A DNA stretch of 64,000 nucleotides from Nereocystis luetkeana. Lineage: Eukaryota > Sar > Phaeophyceae > Laminariales > Laminariaceae. Positions within the stretch are counted from its first letter, which is position 1, and each line of letters begins with the position of its first letter. Position numbers and translations under genes: made by a program. Shown in pieces: positions 49,481-59,018 of the stretch. The stretch covers positions 6,419,601 through 6,483,600 of the forward strand of contig JARUPZ010000009.1 of assembly GCA_031213475.1 (NCBI GenBank), written 5' to 3'. The notes below the pieces were generated by a model. That model was not told where the DNA came from, did no database searches, and was given only the letters and a program-made list of their open reading frames with translations.

Positions 49481-49944
49481 AAACGCGTTACTACTTGCTA
49501 CTGCCTCGCACAAACAAGAACAGGAAGGTTGTTAGACAAACTGGTGTTTTGAACGGCAACCGGTGCAAAGATGAAAAGACACAGTAGCTCGTAGGTGGGG
49601 GGTTTCACACGGAGCCAACGTGATGTTAAGTACGGGCGGTAACACTAGAAAGACAAAGAGGACACACGAAGCAGGATCAATCGCACTTCAGCTAAGGAAG
49701 AGAGGAGAGCAGGGGGGGCAGCAAAATAATCAGAGTCGATAGATATCGGGAGAAGCCCAGCACGAGCACGGGAGATTCAGACGCCGAGGAGGGAGCGGCG
49801 TAGATCCATCAGGCGTGGTTTTGTTGGGTGTTTCTGGTTTGGTTCATTGTTCTTTTCCCACCCACCCTCCCGAATTTGTTTCCCACGGCGGACGGGAAAA
49901 CTAAGGGGGAGAGGGCGGAGCACATGCGCGGTCGATTTGCGTGG
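49481..49944. other. No feature seen
   Basis: Short frames only. Confidence 0.5.
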
Positions 49945-50560
49945 TGATCCTATATGAGCGGACCATCCTAACTGTTAAACAATTGTGGAGGGTTCCCGAT
50001 ATGAGCGGGCCGTTAGATACGGTAATCCACTCGAGAGCACGTGTATGTAGTGGTCTATTAGCAGTGGTTTTCCCGATATGAGCGGACCTTTAGAAAACGG
50101 AACCATTGCACTGAATAATCGTTTGGCAATCGCGGTGGGTCCCCAATATGAGCGGGCCGTTGTCACGGTAGACCCCCCGCGATGCTTGCGCAAGTAAGGA
50201 TCGTAGACTGCCGATGTCGAGTTGGTCCGATATGAGCGGGATATCCTTTCCGTTTTGCAGTCGTGGTGGGTTCCCGATATAAACGCGCCGTCCGATTCTG
50301 TACACCGCTCGAAAGCACGTGTCCGAAGTGGTTGATTAGTAGGGGTTATCACGCTAACACCGGCCGTTAGAAAACAGAACCACCACAATGAATAATCGTT
50401 TTGCGACCCGGTCAGTCTCCCATATGAGCGGGAGGTTGTCACGGAAGGCAACCGGAAACGCACGCGGTACTAGTGGTTGTCAAGTGGGTTCCCGAGATGA
50501 GCGAGCCGTTAGAAACGGAACCATGTGACAGTTTAGTTATTTGTCAGATTATCGATATAA
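49945..50560. repeat. Higher-order tandem array, GATATGAGCGGGCCGTT motif
   Basis: The motif CCGATATGAGCGGGCCGTT and variants occur at about 49951, 50000, 50078, 50148, 50229, 50275, 50355, 50422, 50494 and 50554. Spacings run 49, 78, 70, 81, then 46, 80, 67, 72. The series repeats with a ~276-bp higher-order unit, also seen in non-motif blocks (CTCGAGAGCACGTGT at 50031 and CTCGAAAGCACGTGT at 50307). A 162-codon minus-strand frame crosses it but shows no gene-like features. Confidence 0.85.
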
Positions 50561-51054
50561 GCAGATTCCTCTGGAGTGCCCATGCACGGGGGAGGGGGGG
50601 GGGGGGGGGAGTTCCATGCGCGGAGCGCGGCCGGTAGTTAGATCGGCCGCAGTGTGTTACGTGTTTCTGGGGAAGGCGTTCACACGAGGGGGGAAAGGGG
50701 TGGCGCGGCGCCTTTCCCCCCCTCTCCTTGGCTATTTAATATTGGTTAAGGGGAAGCCGACGCACGCCGGAAAAAGGAGCAAGGCAGCCCTCTTTCCCCC
50801 TCCCCCTTCACCTGCTTTCAGCTTGCAAAGCATATTCGTGGACGCAACATACAAAAGCAGATAAACCAAAACTACGAGGTGCTATGAGTAAAATTTCGAA
50901 ATGTGTGAAATCACGAACCTGTAAAGGTGTTGGCGAACACGTTTTGAAGTATTTCGCAGGATTTGAAAGGTTTAACCGCATTTAACGCAGCAGCAGCCTC
51001 TCTCACAGCAGGAGGCGAAGCCACTCAATATTCAACTAGTTTGTTCCCAAACCG
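50561..51054. other. Unassigned sequence
   Basis: Contains a G-rich run at 50588-50610 and C-rich blocks at 50715 and 50793. No gene. Confidence 0.5.
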
Positions 51055-51345
51055 GGACGCTCGCGGCTCTAAAGGGGTAATGTTTGCAAAAAAAGTAAAC
51101 ACTTGGCGAGCAGATTACCTACAAGGCACCAAGTACCAGGGAGGGTAAGCCGGCAAGGAAGGAGGAGAGGGGGGGGGGGGGACATCGAGTGATGGTGGTA
51201 GGGAGGGAGGGAGCAAGGGAGGGATAAAAAGAGGGAGGGAGGGAGGAAGAGAGGGAGGATGCGGTTGAACGAAGCGGGAAAGAGGGAGGAACGAAGGGAA
51301 GCCTATGCGACTGCCGCGGATGGCTCGTAGGACAGCAGGTCACAG
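51055..51345 (+). repeat. Dispersed purine-rich family, copy at 51 kb
   Basis: Starts with GGGACGCTCGCGGCTCTAAA, continues with a GGCGAGCAG..TACC..ACCAGGGAGGGTAAG block, then a long A/G tract, then GGTTGAACGAAGCGGGAAAG and GCCGCGGATGGCTC. The same order is found at 59845-60135. The long frame of Ser/Pro/Leu on the minus strand is an artefact of the purine tract. Confidence 0.75.
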
Positions 51346-51439
51346 TAGTTGCAGAACTTGATATTAATTAACTTGAAAATAGAGTTCAATTTTTTTTTCT
51401 GCCAGCCGCGGACGACCTCACTTCCCGTCACACACTTCG

Positions 51440-51606
51440 GGTTGCTGGAAGTCAACTCTGATACCTCCAAGCACAGTGCACTCCAAGAGGTGTGGTTTAA
51501 ATCATGACGATCACCTCCGCTAGGCCGTCTACCTGATGCGTGCGGAATGGGCTTCGCCTTCTTGACCTATATTTGTCCGTGGGTGACCTGATCGGACAGA
51601 TATATA
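51440..51606 (+). repeat. Dispersed repeat shared with 63040-63205, copy 1
   Basis: Common ordered blocks: GGAAGTCAACTCTGATA, CGATCRCCT.C..TAGG, CTGATGCGTGCGGAATGGG, GTGGGTG, and TGATCGGACAGA. It runs into a TA microsatellite at 51600. Confidence 0.7.
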
Positions 51607-51825
51607 TATATATCTTTCAATCCGTCCCAGAAACCACACGTTTTCCACTTGTGGAATCCGCCCCCCCTCCCCTTGCCTGGTCGGTGAAACCCTGACATGC
51701 TCTGCTACGTCATTGTAAGGATGCGACGGTTCATGCTCATACCACTACGGCCATGCAAATATCGAGTACACACCTTCTGTCGAGTACACAACCCGTCCCC
51801 CCTAGGTATGCCCCGCTTCGGCCAC

Positions 51826-51852
51826 TAATATATATATATATATATATATATA
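51826..51852. repeat. (TA)n microsatellite
   Basis: About thirteen TA units. Confidence 0.92.
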
Positions 51853-52288
51853 CCTCCACAATTTTATCATCAGACCAAAAGCCGTTTCCTCTGGTCTCGT
51901 TGCAAGTCAAAGAGGTATCGGTTGCACTCTAGATATTCGACTAGATTGCCATATAGAACCCGTAGCTATTAGACATAGACAAACTTCGCCTGCGTTGTGG
52001 GGATACCCCTATGATACGAGTTGTTCAACGTTGGCCATCGTAACGAAATTATCCTCGTGTGTACCAGGGCCGATCTGCTAAATTTGAACTTTCCCAGCCC
52101 GAGCCTACCTGCCAATCTCAAATTGACACTACACCCTGATTGTTTCTATTACTGTCCCCAGCACGACAGTCACAGCATACATCAATCCTTCCGAACCACA
52201 GACCACAGCAAAGCCTCCGCAACCGATAGGCGTGCCCCGCCCTCGCTTGAAAACAAACCCATGATTACCTTTGGTATGCCGAGATTTC
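51853..52288. other. Region downstream of the repeat-protein gene
   Basis: No separate gene supported. A 120-codon plus-strand frame (52021-52383) overlaps the 3' end of the minus-strand gene antisense and has no motif. No canonical AATAAA signal is evident on the minus strand close to the stop. Confidence 0.4.
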
Positions 52289-54068
52289 TCAACCGAACAC
52301 AGCACAAACAATGTCCACCCCCGCGTCCAGTGCCCAGTCTTGAAGCGCAGATTGCACGGCTTCAATCCCTAGCATTTCAGTAGCAGCTTCGATGGGGCAA
52401 TCTATCTCATTTTGGCCAACGATTTCAAGCCATTTGATGATCTTCCTGCGGGTCCTGAGATCTTGATACATTTTTAAGCCAATACGCCTGACTTTCTTGA
52501 TGATGCGGATTCTTGAAGTCCTCCACTTCTTCTTCGTCATCAACAAGGCAGGGGGGAGCTTGTAGATACTTTGGTTCGTTTCCCCACGATTACAATAGTA
52601 GAGGTCTGCTGCCTCGAATCGAACGCGTTGAATCTTCGCCCCCAGCTGTTGCATTCGGTGTGTCCTTACCAGGTCGTACGGTATTTGGAACAGTTTCGAT
52701 AGTCCGCCGGTGCACCATGAGAGGGTCAATAGAGCCCCCCGAGTTACCATAGACCGTTTCATTTTCTCACGTTCTTCATAAAGAAGCAATAACGTCTTCT
52801 CATGAGCCCGTAACTTCTCGTTAAGGGTAGCCCTTGACCACTTCCACCTAGCCACAAACTTTCCAAATTTATCCAACAAGACAGCCACACCTACATGCAG
52901 GCCCGTCGCTCGCAGAGCTGAAACGAACACCCAAAGCAAGGCACAAACTACAAGAAAGCACATCCACGGGGACCAGAGAAAGTATTGCGTCAGGGTATCA
53001 TTAATAACGCCGAAGTCTACCTTCTCCGTGTAAAATCCTCGAGAAAAAACGCGCCATGACCAAGGCCCGTAATGTCCGAAGGCATCACTCATACCGCTGA
53101 AGCCGACTCTCACCGCGTAAAGCGGCCATGTAAACACGCGCCATGACCAAAAGGCGTACTGCCTCAGGGCACAGGTAATACCGCTAAGGTCGACGCTCTC
53201 TGCGTAGAATGCCCGAGAAAAAACGCGCCATGTCCAAGGCGTATATTGCCCCAGGGTATCGCTCATGCCAAAGAAATGTACTTTTTCCGCGTAAAATGCT
53301 CGAGAAAATAAGAGCCATGTCCAAGGCGCGTAATGTCCGAAGGCATCGCTCATACCGCTGAAGCCGACTTTCACCGCGTAAAGCGGCCAGGTAAACACGC
53401 GCCATGACCAAGAGGCGTACTGCCTCAGGGCACAGGTAATACCGCTAAGGTCGACGTTCTCTGCGTAGAATGCCCGAGAGAATTCGCGCCAGGACGAAGG
53501 GGTATATTGCGCCAGGGTATCGCTCATGCCAAAGAAATGTACTTTTTCCGCGTAAAATGCTTGAGAAAAAACGGGCCATGACCAAGGCGCGTAATGTCCG
53601 AAGGCATCGCTCATACCGCTGAAGCCGACTCTTACCGCGTAAAACGGCCAGGTAAACACGCGCCATGACCAAGAGGCGTACTGCCTCAGGGCACAGGTAA
53701 TACTGCTAAAGTCGACGTTCTCTGCGTAGAATGCCCGAGAGAATACGCGCCAGGACGAAGGGGTATATTGCGCCAGGGTATCGCTCATGCCAAAGAAATG
53801 TACTTTTTCGGCGTAAAATGCTCGAGAAAAAACGCGCCACGACCAAGGCTGGTACTGCCCCAGGGTGTCACCCATACCAATGAAGTCTACCATCTCCGTG
53901 TAAAATGCTCGAGAAAAAACGCGCCATGACCAAGGCGCGTAATGTCCGAAGGCATCGCTCATACTTCTGGTGTCCACCTCCTCGGCGTTATCCGTCTCCT
54001 CAGGAGTGGCTGCCTGTGCCTTGAATCCAGGTAGAAGCAGTAAAAAAAAAAAAAACGGGCGCGTACAT
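52289..54068 (-). CDS. Predicted secreted/membrane protein with twelve 29-residue aromatic repeats
   Basis: The uninterrupted frame covers 562 codons from a GTG at 53977 to the stop at 52289, and stays open upstream to a poly-T run. Residues 6-324 are eleven exact-length 29-residue repeats with Tyr8, Trp13, Phe16, Tyr21 and Val25 present in all eleven. A twelfth copy starts at 325 and decays into a strong membrane segment (about 338-355, possibly to 368). The remaining ~194 residues are basic, with a helical charged stretch at 383-409. An upstream ATG at 54068 would add a short N-region, a Phe/Leu core and an AQA cleavage site, but it is off by one base in the T run (14 present; 13 or 16 would fit). 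This suggests a single-pass surface protein with a repeat ectodomain. I do not recognise the family. The T run could instead be a polypyrimidine tract before an exon acceptor near 54022-54016. Confidence 0.72.
53006..53962 (-). repeat. 87-bp coding tandem repeat, 261-bp higher-order unit
   Basis: Eleven 87-bp units encode the 29-residue repeats. They fall into types A (starting MSDAFGHY), B (MSDTL.QY) and C (ITCALRQY). Order from the N terminus is A, B-like, B, C, A, B, C, A, B, C, A, and then a B-like twelfth copy at the membrane segment. Corresponding units 261 bp apart are nearly identical at the DNA level. The array therefore grew recently by duplicating an A-B-C trimer and should be length-variable between individuals. 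Confidence 0.92.
54042..54055. repeat. Run of 14 A (14 T on the coding strand) at the frame break
   Basis: This homopolymer separates the ATG at 54068 from the long repeat frame. A one-base change in its length decides whether the signal-like start is in frame. Confidence 0.88.
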
Positions 54069-54689
54069 CTGGAGTCAGAATGCGTTTTACAAAATTGTTA
54101 GTTTCAACATCCGTCACTCAGAATCATATTCCTGGACCAAATTGAACCTACAGTGAGGCTTATACCAGACGAGCCAAGGGTATTGAACGATTGATTCGGA
54201 GACCTTAGCCCCTGTTTATCAGATACTACCTGTTTTCCGTTGAGGTACCACAATGTCCTAATTCATATGCCAAGAACCGCATCATTTTTCCCATCAGAAA
54301 TTCAAAGAGCTTGTGTTCAGCTTGCCACACGTACAGTCGATATGCGCCTTATGGTAACAATCTGAAACACATGTGCGTGTATTCTAAAACAAAAAGTTGA
54401 AACGCTTCAACCAAAACACATATTCACAGTGTTTCTATCTAAACCTGACTTGGAATCCCGGTGGTTAGTCGACACAAGGAAAGTAGAGTCCTGAACGAAT
54501 TTACAACCATGGTTGTTGCCGACCCTCACCTGGGTAACCTTTGGACAACTTTGCACCCGCGGGGTAACCCTTGCACAGCATGGCAACATGGGTGGTTATT
54601 AAAGGGCCTCTGGAACTCACGATGCTACAGCAGAGGCGACCCACATATGTTTAATAGGTTGGAAACATGTACTAGGGCCCACCGGGGTG
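54069..54689. other. Region upstream of the repeat-protein gene
   Basis: No gene recognised. It presumably contains the promoter or an intron of the minus-strand gene; no clear TATA box was found at the right distance. Confidence 0.4.
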
Positions 54690-55270
54690 AGAGATAGCCA
54701 CCGAACAGCCCACGGACTGTCCGGGAGTATCCCTTGGGCATATTTTGGATTCCATCACCCCGGACATCTCACGGGGAAACATATCCACGGATAGATTACG
54801 AACAAATCCGCTGTCAGTCTCAGGGTTGTCCTTGGACAGCAAGCCGTCCGCCCATCGGCAGAACGCGGACAGTCCATCGGCAGTCCATGGGCATCTCGCA
54901 GACAGCCGACGCAAAGCCCTCATTCATTGCACAGTTAGTCTCCGGACAGCCTACGGCCAAATACCACTCCGCGGGCAGTTTATGGACACCCTGCCGACAA
55001 TCATGTTGAATTTAATGGCCATGCCGCGAACCGCCCAGTGATAGTTCATTTGACGTTCATGGGCAGTCTACCGATGGTAGACGGGAAGCTCGCGGACAAC
55101 CCATTCACAGAAGAAGCAAGAAATTCCACGAACAAATTATTTGAAAGCCCGTGGGCAGACAACGGATGGACCACAAGCTGTGCATTGACTGCTCGTGGAA
55201 GGCCACCGACAGTACCCAGGTGCCTCACGGACATCCCGCGGAGCCCTTGCGGACACCTCCCGGACAGGTC
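54690..55270. repeat. Dense degenerate GGACA/CCGCGGACA motif region
   Basis: Short strings such as CACGGACTGTCC, CTTGGACAGC, CGCGGACAGTCC, TCCGGACAGCC, CGCGGACAACCC, CACGGACATCCCGCGG and CCCGGACAGG recur every 10-40 bp throughout. Many are near-palindromic. This looks like amplification of an ~11-bp motif rather than coding sequence. Confidence 0.72.
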
Positions 55271-55924
55271 GTTGGTGCTTCATGCATACGCCACAGACAA
55301 CACAGGTCGCACACGGGCGAGAAAAGCGTACATAAACAGTACGAGCAGCGGCAGATAGACGGTAGGAGCAAAGGGAGCATAAATTACTGGACGTGTGATA
55401 CCACGCCTAGACCTAGGAAGGTGCGCTGCGTTTTGGAACTGCTACATCCCGAGTACAACAGGGCTGCTACAACAAGCTGCTACGTCGAGAGGGTTGAGCT
55501 AGTGCAGGGGAGGGAAAGCAACGAACGGTTCCTCGCTGCTATATTACGTATCCCTCTCCTCCATGTCATACTAATCTCTTCTCTCATCTCTCGAACGCAC
55601 CCCGTCCCTCCGGCTAAGGCTGAGCTCTCTTTTCTCTGCCATACAGGCACAGCTGTATCTATTGTTACTTCCTCTTCCTCCCGGCCTGTGGTACACTTCT
55701 TTGTTCATTTCTGGCAGGTCCTGGTCACCTACCCGAAAATAATCATTCACGGACTTCGCGAAGTTCACTGGGCCGTGCAAAAACCTTGTCCGTCCCATCC
55801 CTTCCCTTCACCCCTCGAGTATCTCTCTACGTGTTCTTTCCGATTCCACCTGACGTCTGACCACTATCTTTTCCCCTTTTCTTTAGCCTTTCTGATGCTC
55901 CCGTCTCGTACCTCCAAACCCTAA
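55151..55924 (+). CDS. Open frame of 257 codons, unknown, possibly chance
   Basis: The longest plus-strand open frame in the window. It begins at a GTG (first ATG at 55166), inside the GGACA-motif region, and ends TSKP. The middle is without motif, and the C-terminal half is hydrophobic and Ser/Pro/His-rich. By a rough estimate a frame this long is expected only a few times per hundred windows of this size at balanced composition, so it is worth keeping. No domain, splice-site pattern or start context supports it further. A minus-strand frame of 75 codons overlaps. Confidence 0.2.
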   Translation: MGRQRMDHKLCIDCSWKATDSTQVPHGHPAEPLRTPPGQVVGASCIRHRQHRSHTGEKSVHKQYEQRQIDGRSKGSINYWTCDTTPRPRKVRCVLELLHPEYNRAATTSCYVERVELVQGRESNERFLAAILRIPLLHVILISSLISRTHPVPPAKAELSFLCHTGTAVSIVTSSSSRPVVHFFVHFWQVLVTYPKIIIHGLREVHWAVQKPCPSHPFPSPLEYLSTCSFRFHLTSDHYLFPFSLAFLMLPSRTSKP

Positions 55925-57059
55925 CGGCGGGCATGCGTTATATATAGCAGACGTTGAGCGTTATATATGGCAGAGTCTTGTTTGGCATGCTGTTCACTTA
56001 ATGTTGATCATTTAAACTTTTGTCTCTATATCTCTAGTTGTTGGCATATTTCCGGTTTAGCTCTCTATACTGTACCAATTTTTTTTTCCCTACAAAATCA
56101 TCCTAGTAGTTTTGTAGCTGCTGTCATCTGTACTGACACAAGCTGTTGCACCTGCATCGTTTTTTTCATTCTCATACTTTTGTTGCATATATATTCTAGT
56201 ATTCGCAGCAGCATATTTCACATCGTGGGGAATGTCTAGATTCTACTGTCAAGGCCCAAGTATTTCAGAATGATCTCCATCTAAATTGCAAGCGCATCAC
56301 CCTTTTAAGTTAGGTTTCTCAAGAGCAGTAGTACTCGAAATATCTACGCCAAGGTACATATATATACTGGTCTACGATCATTTTGTCATGTATGTTCGGT
56401 TCACTTCCAGCGGAAATTTACCGGTTTCACACTGCCTTCGTTCCACACATCAACTGTCGAGCGCGTTATTTCGCCGTCGCCCACTATATCTTGGCATGTA
56501 TGTACTGTCTTTGAGTCTGCAACCCGTCAGGTATTTTCTGATATCGTCACGAAGTCATCGGCCACATCCCCCTCCATTCATTGTGACTGCCCGCTAAATA
56601 GTGTTTACTGCTTTTATTGGATCGTTAGTATATAGCTTGAAAATGTTAGCTGATGCCGTACATACCTATCCAAGTCCTTGTCAAGCTTTAACATTGTTTG
56701 ATATTTCCCCGTCCAGCAGCATTTAATTTTCAGCTTTCCCCACCTTTTTCCTCTTATTATCCCTATTCCCATGTAATCTGATTGTTCCACAATCCAAATA
56801 TCCATCTTCTGTCTACGATGATTTTTACAGCTAGAAACAAACAATACGTTGTTAGGCCCGGATCTTTCCTCGACAAGGGTTATCGTACCCAATATATACA
56901 AAAGGCCTACGCAGCTATAGTTTGGCTTTAACCCTGCTTGCCCTTCGTATGCATTTCTATTCCTTCTCTATCGTCGATACCATCCTATATTTCAAAACTT
57001 GAGAAAATATTAATCTTTCTGTTATTCGCAGGGTTATTCCTTTAGAGACCACCGGCTCA
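55925..57059. other. Unassigned T-rich sequence
   Basis: The plus strand is rich in T and C. Short frames only. TATA strings occur near 55940, 56185 and 56360. No gene recognised. Confidence 0.5.
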
Positions 57060-57456
57060 GGGTGTGTCTTAACTCCCACCAAAGAGCATGGGAACGAGTG
57101 GAACAGCGAGGCTGTTCGTGGTAATTCGATCCGTTCCTAATGAGCCGAATCGGCACGGACGGTGTCGTTGGCACATACATGCCAAGGTAAATTAGTGTCC
57201 ACATCCATATTCGGTGGTGTCCATCTACTTCAAATATTCTGCTATTTATTCCTGTTCGGTTGGGCCGTTCGTTCCTTCAAAAGAAGAAAAACGGATGCAA
57301 CACTTCTTCTTCCTCCTCCTCCTCCTAGATATACTCTTTTTCTCGGGCTGCACTGAATCTATTCGTTTCTCACAACCAATCGACACCAACTAATGCGACA
57401 AATAATCTTCCATTCCGTTAGTTCCAATGCTCTCTGGGGGGGGTTAAGACACACCA
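57060..57456. mobile_element. 397-bp inverted-repeat element with TCA target duplication
   Basis: The left end GGGTGTGTCTTAACTCCCAC is matched by the right end GGGGTTAAGACACACCA. Complementarity continues through the GAGCATGGGAAC / GTTCCAATGCTC segments, giving arms of about 37-45 bp. TCA flanks both ends (57057-57059 and 57457-57459). No coding capacity. A 3-bp duplication suits a PIF/Harbinger-type MITE; the class is inferred. Confidence 0.82.
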
Positions 57457-57569
57457 TCAGCCTTATTCCATTTGTTGAGGACATTCTGCTACTCTTCCTT
57501 CTCTTTACCTCTTCTTGAGGACGTACTCGTTTTCCCGCATCAATATATTCAACATAATAATCCTGTTAA

Positions 57570-57927
57570 GGCCACTTGTTACGCAGTCGGATTTGCAGTC
57601 AGTTGGAAATGGTTCTATCGGCACCTTCGCACCAGCTTTTGCCCCGAAAATGTGCGAAACTGCTTTTTTTTTCCACGATCCGACCCCTGATCGTAATCGT
57701 ATTTGACCCAGTTGAATCGGAAAAGTCCCGAACGTGATTTCCTGCAACTGGGCGCAGGGAGATGCGGGTAGCAGCTCTAGATAGGTCTTGGAGAAATGTC
57801 CAATTCATTCTGAGGCGAGAAACAGCAGTTTTTTCCCACATTTTCAGGGCAAAGCTCTTCTTGCGAACGTGCTGATAACACCATTTCCGACTGACTGCAA
57901 ATCCGACTGCATATATATGGAGTGGCC
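57570..57927. mobile_element. 358-bp fold-back MITE with TAA target duplication
   Basis: The ends are GGCCACT and AGTGGCC, flanked by TAA on both sides (57567-57569 and 57928-57930). The arms are long: the left arm (57570 to about 57675) and the reverse complement of the right arm (57927 back to about 57815) share GCAGTCGGATTTGCAGTCAG, GGAAATGG, ATC.GCACSTTCGCA, GCTTTTGCCCCGAAAATGTG and similar blocks, with small gaps. TAA duplication and GGCC ends fit PIF/Harbinger. It lies 113 bp from the previous element. Confidence 0.87.
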
Positions 57928-58845
57928 TAAGCATTAATTCTACCCAGTACTTGAAATATATTTGCTTTCGCTACACCATTATGCATCAATTCCGGAGTGA
58001 ATTATACCTTCAATCCTTCGGAACGTATGCCTTCCCTCTCTGACGTATGTACGCTCGCCTCAGCCCACGGTTTGGTTTCCCTCTCGAATTATGCGTCAAA
58101 CGAGTTGTGGGCTTTTCGGCCCAGCTGGCTTACAGCAATGCTCTACTCCAGGAGTACGTCCTTTGATCCTAATAAACTCCTAACCAATACAATACCGCTA
58201 TGGGCTCATACTATTGTAGCCATTTTTTCCGTGTCTACCTCTTCGGTCTGTTTGCCCAGTGTTTCCCTTTCCTCCCTACTTATATATGTTTCATTCCGAG
58301 AACACACTTTTTTTTCATACTTTGTGTTTCCATCTCACTTCCGTCTTCGCTACCTCCTGTTCTACTTTTTAGAACTAAACTTCATACAGTATTGTTAATG
58401 CAGGGCCAAGGGACGGTCGGCGTGCTTATTCCCCAAGTGTGTGTACCCGTATCCATTTGTTTTTGGTAGTTGGTTTTTAACATGAGGAGTTTGTTGACCG
58501 CATACCGGCAGGTCTCTGTTCAACACCCCCTGGCGCTGAAATCCGCGAAAATCTGCGTATTCTCTTGTCTGTTTTCTTTCCTGAGAAGAGTGCTCGTTTT
58601 TTCTCTCTTCTATATTTTCAGTGCTTGTTGGGTTGGTTTCGGAAAAAAACCCCGTCGAACTGTTTTCATTTTCATTTTCATACTGTTAACCGAATATCTT
58701 TCATTGTGCTTCTGGGGTGACTTCTGCCGACTGCTGTGTGAAATAATATATTTTGTACCCAACGCGCACAACGTGCGCGTGACATGCAAGCCACCGGAAG
58801 GTACAAAGTGATAGTATCAAGCTTTTCCTTTTGTGCTCTGTTGTT
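57928..58845. other. Unassigned sequence
   Basis: T-rich plus strand; frames up to 133 codons (57997-58398) are hydrophobic because of the T content. No motif. Confidence 0.45.
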
Positions 58846-59018
58846 CGAGGAATCCACCTATTGATAGTCTGATTTCCAGTTCATAAATCTTTCATGTTTA
58901 CGTAATTGTTTCGTCTTTCTGCGCGTAAAAGAAACCAAGGCGAGCACCAACTATATCCTGAGTTAACTGTTGTTCCAGACATCGTGTGACGTACACACGT
59001 CATACAGTAAACACTTTT
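58846..59018 (+). repeat. 173-bp tandem duplication, copy 1
   Basis: Runs from CGAGGAATCCACCTATT to ACACTTTT. Contains CTATATCCTGAGTT and CAGACATCGTGTGACGTA, both repeated in the next copy. Confidence 0.82.

Noticed and set aside
52021..52383. 120-codon plus-strand frame
   Set aside because: Overlaps the 3' end of the repeat-protein gene antisense and has no motif.
53184..53672. Separate 75-codon frames inside the 87-bp array
   Set aside because: They are the shifted frame of the same repeats, recurring every 261 bp, and do not span the array.
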